From NCBI GenBank assembly GCA_964020155.1, contig OZ026551.1:502501-517500 (forward strand): 15,000 nt of DNA. Reading direction: 5' to 3'. Shown here piece after piece: positions 13,001-15,000 of this stretch (position 1 is its first letter; the number at the start of each line of letters is the position of its first letter). A model generated the notes under the pieces. It ran no database searches. It was not told the origin of the DNA and saw nothing but the letters and a program-made list of their open reading frames with translations. A program made the translations under genes and the position numbers. Origin of the DNA: Chondrilla cf. caribensis. Its lineage: Eukaryota; Porifera; Demospongiae; Chondrillida; Chondrillidae.

Positions 13001-15000
13001 TGGGTAGATTATAGAGGTTCACTCAGTACAGTCTACAATGATGGGGAGATCTCAACATGTGGGTAGATTATAGAGGTTCACTCGGTACAGTCTACAATGA
13101 TGGGGAGATCTCAACATGTGGGTAGATTATAGAGGTTCACCCAGTACAGTCTACAATGATGGGGAGGTCTCAACATGTGGGTAGATTATAGAGGTTTACT
13201 CAGTACAGTCTACAATCATGGAGAGATTTCAACATGTGGGTAGATTATAGAGGTTCACTCGGTACAGTCTACAATGATGGGGAGATCTCAACATGTGGGT
13301 AGATTATAGAGGTTCACTCAGTACAGTCTACAGTGATGGGGAGATCTCAACATGTGGGTAGATTATAGAGGTCCACTCAGTACAGTCTACAATGATGGGG
13401 AGATCTCAACATGTGGGTAGATTATAGAGGTCCACTCAGTACAGTCTACAATGATGGGGAGATCTCAACATGTGGGTAGATTGTAGAGGTTCACTCAGTA
13501 CAGTCTACAATGATGGGGAGATCTCAACATGTGGGTAGATTATAGAGGTTCACTCGGTACAGTCTACAATGATGGGGAGATCGATCTCAACATGTGGGTA
13601 GATTATAGAGGTCCACTCGGTACAGTCTACAATGATGGGGAGATCTCAACATGTAGGTAGATTATAGAGGTCCACTCAGTACAGTCTACAATGATGGGGA
13701 GATCTCAACATGTGGGTAGATTATAGAGGTTCACCCAGTACAGTCTACAATGATGGGGAGGTCTCAACATGTGGGTAGATTATAGAGGTTTACTCAGTAC
13801 AGTCTACAATCATGGAGAGATTTCAACATGTGGGTAGATTATAGAGGTTCACTCGGTACAGTCTACAATGATGGGGAGATCTCAACATGTGGGTAGATTA
13901 TAGAGGTTCACTCAGTACAGTCTACAGTGATGGGGAGATCTCAACATGTGGGTAGATTATAGAGGTCCACTCAGTACAGTCTACAATGATGGGGAGATCT
14001 CAACATGTGGGTAGATTATAGAGGTCCACTCAGTACAGTCTACAATGATGGGGAGATCTCAACATGTGGGTAGATTGTAGAGGTTCACTCGGTACAGTCT
14101 ACAATGGTGGGGAGATCTCAACATGTGGGTAGATTATAGAGGTCCACTCAGTACAGTCTACAATGATGGGGAGATCGATCTCAACATGTGGGTAGATTAT
14201 AGAGGTCCACTCGGTACAGTCTACAATGATGGGGAGATCTCAACATGTGGGTAGATTATAGAGGTCCACTCGGTACAGTCTACAGTGATGGGGAGATCTC
14301 AACATGTGGGTAGATTATAGAGGTCCACTCAGTACAGTCTACAACGATGGGGAGATCTCAACATGTGGGTAGATTATAGAGGTCCACTCAGTACAGTCTA
14401 CAATGATGGGGAGATCTCAACATGTGGGTAGATTGTAGAGGTTCACTCGGTACAGTCTACAATGGTGGGGAGATCTCAACATGTGGGTAGATTATAGAGG
14501 TCCACTCAGTACAGTCTACAATGATGGGGAGATCGATCTCAACATGTGGGTAGATTATAGAGGTCCACTCGGTACAGTCTACAATGATGGGGAGATCTCA
14601 ACATGTGGGTAGATTATAGAGGTCCACTCGGTACAGTCTACAATGATGGGGAGATCTCAACATGTGGGTAGATTATAGAGGTCCACTCGGTACAGTCTAC
14701 AATGATGGGGAGATCTCAACATGTGGGTAGATTATAGAGGTTCACTCAGTACAGTCTACAATGATGGGGAGATCTCAACATGTGGGTAGATTATAGAGGT
14801 TCACTCAGTACAGTCTACAATAATGGGGAGATCTCAACATGTGGATAGATTACAGAGGCCCACTCAGTACAGTTTAAAACGATGGGGAGATTGTAGCAGC
14901 TACCTCAGGAGACTGGACAGCAAAGCAGCACATACATACACGACCTGACAGCTTACGTTGTCATAAACCAGTTGCATGTTCTCGAGGTCGCAGGCGTTCG
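8074..15000 (-). CDS. PRPF40: Prp40 pre-mRNA-processing factor, 3' half (partial, 7 exons)
   Basis: The exons in the window are 15000-14957 (partial), 10220-10083, 9788-9693, 9371-9282, 8763-8682, 8510-8452 and 8214-8074. They join in frame into about 215 residues ending SPGEISDED. Prp40 is a nuclear U1 snRNP-associated factor; its N-terminal WW domains contact the branch-point protein SF1, and its FF domains bind other splicing factors. The WW domains lie beyond the right edge. Visible here are a charged linker helix (LREKAVGREKELQRAEEKKA), the last FF domain (FKQLLKS...WEEVREKIEKDSTFEAIT...RIFREYL) and a Lys/Arg/Ser-rich tail, in the same order as human PRPF40A. Vertebrates have A and B paralogues; I cannot assign one here. 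Every intron shown contains tandem repeats. Confidence 0.9.
8330..8442. repeat. (CA)n microsatellite, sense (GT)n close to a PRPF40 donor
   Basis: About 110 bp of CA repeats with GACA, TGCACA and TACAAA interruptions. On the sense strand it is (GT)n, starting 9 nt after the donor of the lysine-rich exon. Confidence 0.96.
8452..8510 (-). CDS. PRPF40: PRPF40 lysine-rich exon
   Basis: The acceptor TGTCATGCAG|AT is followed by GERKKAKKHKKKKSKKKRS, matching the SKKHKKKSKK stretch of human PRPF40A. It needs one base from the previous exon and ends on a whole codon at donor TCT|GTAAGC. A (GT)n tract starts 9 nt inside the intron. Confidence 0.83.
8527..8564. repeat. 10-bp tandem repeat (TGACATCACA)
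   Basis: Three exact copies and part of a fourth, ending about 16 nt upstream of the lysine-rich exon's acceptor. Confidence 0.9.
8682..8763 (-). CDS. PRPF40: PRPF40 RS-tail exon with two alternative donors
   Basis: The acceptor CTCCACCCCAG|CCC opens PSSGSEGELRDEEERHKKKR then RSPSRSS. The donor is ambiguous: CTG|GTGAAT (exon end 8682) or CAG|GTCCGT (exon end 8673). Both leave one base, G, and keep the frame into the next exon; the longer form adds Gly-Glu-Ser. A weaker GTACAT site lies further on. Confidence 0.75.
8802..8996. repeat. 42-bp minisatellite with a partial duplication (PRPF40 intron)
   Basis: GGTTAGCACA units start at 8802, 8844, 8886 and 8948; the third unit has an extra 20-bp subrepeat, and a truncated fifth follows. 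On the sense strand units carry (A/C)(A/G)TGAGTATG; one copy (near 8964-8970) reads CGTGAGTATG, a donor-like sequence also resembling the upstream exon's donor CGTGAGTCATG. Confidence 0.88.
8997..9281 (-). other. Unique PRPF40 intron sequence
   Basis: Mostly single-copy, A/T-rich intron sequence with a short direct repeat, ACTATGATCA (around 9182 and 9208). I see no exon or RNA gene. Confidence 0.5.
9282..9371 (-). CDS. PRPF40: PRPF40 exon after the last FF domain
   Basis: The acceptor TTCAAATCCAG|GCA opens 30 codons: ALESEHKHRSHKRKSKKNKR then SSRSRSRSLS. It corresponds to the human segment [33 protein letters not shown]. It ends on a whole codon at donor TCC|GTGAGT. Confidence 0.87.
9481..9684. 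repeat. 24-bp minisatellite at a PRPF40 donor, 8 copies
   Basis: On the sense strand the intron begins GTGTGTAC and the array follows at once: five 24-bp units of the form AGTACATACATGTAAACAGT + CAAC, then three longer, more diverged units (28, 29 and 27 bp). As in the 45-bp array, divergence increases away from the exon. Confidence 0.88.
9693..9788 (-). CDS. PRPF40: PRPF40 exon, second half of the last FF domain
   Basis: The acceptor CATAACTCAG|GTC opens 32 codons, VREKIEKDSTFEAITEEVER then VRIFREYLKTIK. The phenylalanines of FEAI and IFREYL are the conserved FF-domain residues. The donor is AAG|GTGTGT, and a 24-bp tandem array starts 9 nt into the intron. Confidence 0.9.
9888..10082. repeat. 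(CA)n microsatellite, sense (GT)n containing a PRPF40 donor
   Basis: About 195 bp of CA repeats with GACA, TACA, GCAC and AACA interruptions toward its left end. On the sense strand the tract is (GT)n and its first GT is the splice donor of the linker/FF exon. It occupies two thirds of the 294-bp intron. Confidence 0.97.
10083..10220 (-). CDS. PRPF40: PRPF40 exon, linker helix and first half of the last FF domain
   Basis: The acceptor CATTTGTTCAG|TTG opens 46 codons, LREKAVGREKELQRAEEKKA..., then NNFKQLLKSIEPP and DSKWEE. WEE joins VREK of the next exon as in human WEDIRER. The donor GAG|GTGTGTGTG is itself part of a (GT)n microsatellite. Confidence 0.9.
10287..14891. repeat. 59-bp minisatellite array B, 78 units, filling a PRPF40 intron
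   Basis: Units start at 10289 and the last (ACAGAGG) at 14852. The spacing equals 77 x 59 bp plus five 4-bp insertions, each a duplication of GATC (near 11270, 12218, 13579, 14173 and 14531). Marker variants (CACCCAG..GGTCTC then TTTACTC..ATCATGGAGAGATTTC) recur at 10711, 11777, 12371, 13138 and 13732, showing higher-order structure. The terminal units near 14820-14890 are the most diverged. The family is the same as array A, in the same orientation. Confidence 0.97.
14957..15000 (-). CDS. PRPF40: PRPF40 exon, partial at the window edge
   Basis: Two bases plus 14 codons (NACDLENMQLVYDN) end at donor AAC|GTAAGC. NMQLVYDN joins LREKA of the next exon in the pattern of human NIKLAFNSLLEKA, which links it across a 4,736-bp intron. 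The exon continues beyond the window. Confidence 0.8.

Noticed and set aside
6146..14891. CRISPR-like arrays
   Set aside because: The 59-bp units are directly contiguous with no unique spacers, and the window is clearly eukaryotic. The same holds for the 25-, 42-, 43- and 45-bp arrays.

Overview
The window is nuclear DNA from an animal-like eukaryote, probably an invertebrate. The evidence is two spliced genes whose exons join in frame at GT-AG introns, an animal-type tRNA-Thr gene, and very abundant mini- and microsatellites. I cannot name the phylum from sequence alone; a sponge or other early-branching animal is only a guess. No bacterial, viral or CRISPR features were seen.

Both protein-coding genes and the tRNA lie on the minus strand, head to tail. 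From right to left: (1) the 3' half of PRPF40, the U1 snRNP-associated splicing factor Prp40, in seven exons from 15000 (running off the window) down to its stop at 8074-8076; (2) a tRNA-Thr(CGT) gene at 7953-8025, only 48 bp past the PRPF40 stop; (3) a CpG-richer putative promoter and 5' UTR exon for the next gene (about 7776-7945); (4) a complete RAB21 small GTPase gene, five coding exons between 5999 and 2142, encoding 211 residues with all G-box motifs and a C-terminal Cys-Gly-Cys prenylation site; (5) its 3' flank, and from 1965 to 1 a satellite block built on a 346-359 bp unit.

Neither gene would be obvious from long open reading frames, because the longest frames are translations of tandem repeats. 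All eleven introns I can define (one of them, in the RAB21 5' UTR, is inferred) carry tandem repeats. Units are 59, 43, 42, 45, 25, 24, 21, 11 and 10 bp, plus (GT)n. The largest array, 78 copies of a 59-bp unit, fills almost all of a 4.7-kb PRPF40 intron; a second array of the same 59-bp family (23 copies) lies in the inferred 5' UTR intron of RAB21.

The most striking pattern is positional. In RAB21 introns 2, 3 and 4 and in three PRPF40 introns, the tandem repeat starts at, or within about 10 nt of, the 5' splice site. In RAB21 introns 2 and 3 the repeated unit contains the splice donor itself plus a few exon-end bases, so the real donor is followed by 10 and 5 further donor copies. The two genes have unrelated main roles (endosomal trafficking and splicing). 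It is notable that one of the genes with these unusual donors encodes a U1 snRNP partner, but any functional link is speculation.
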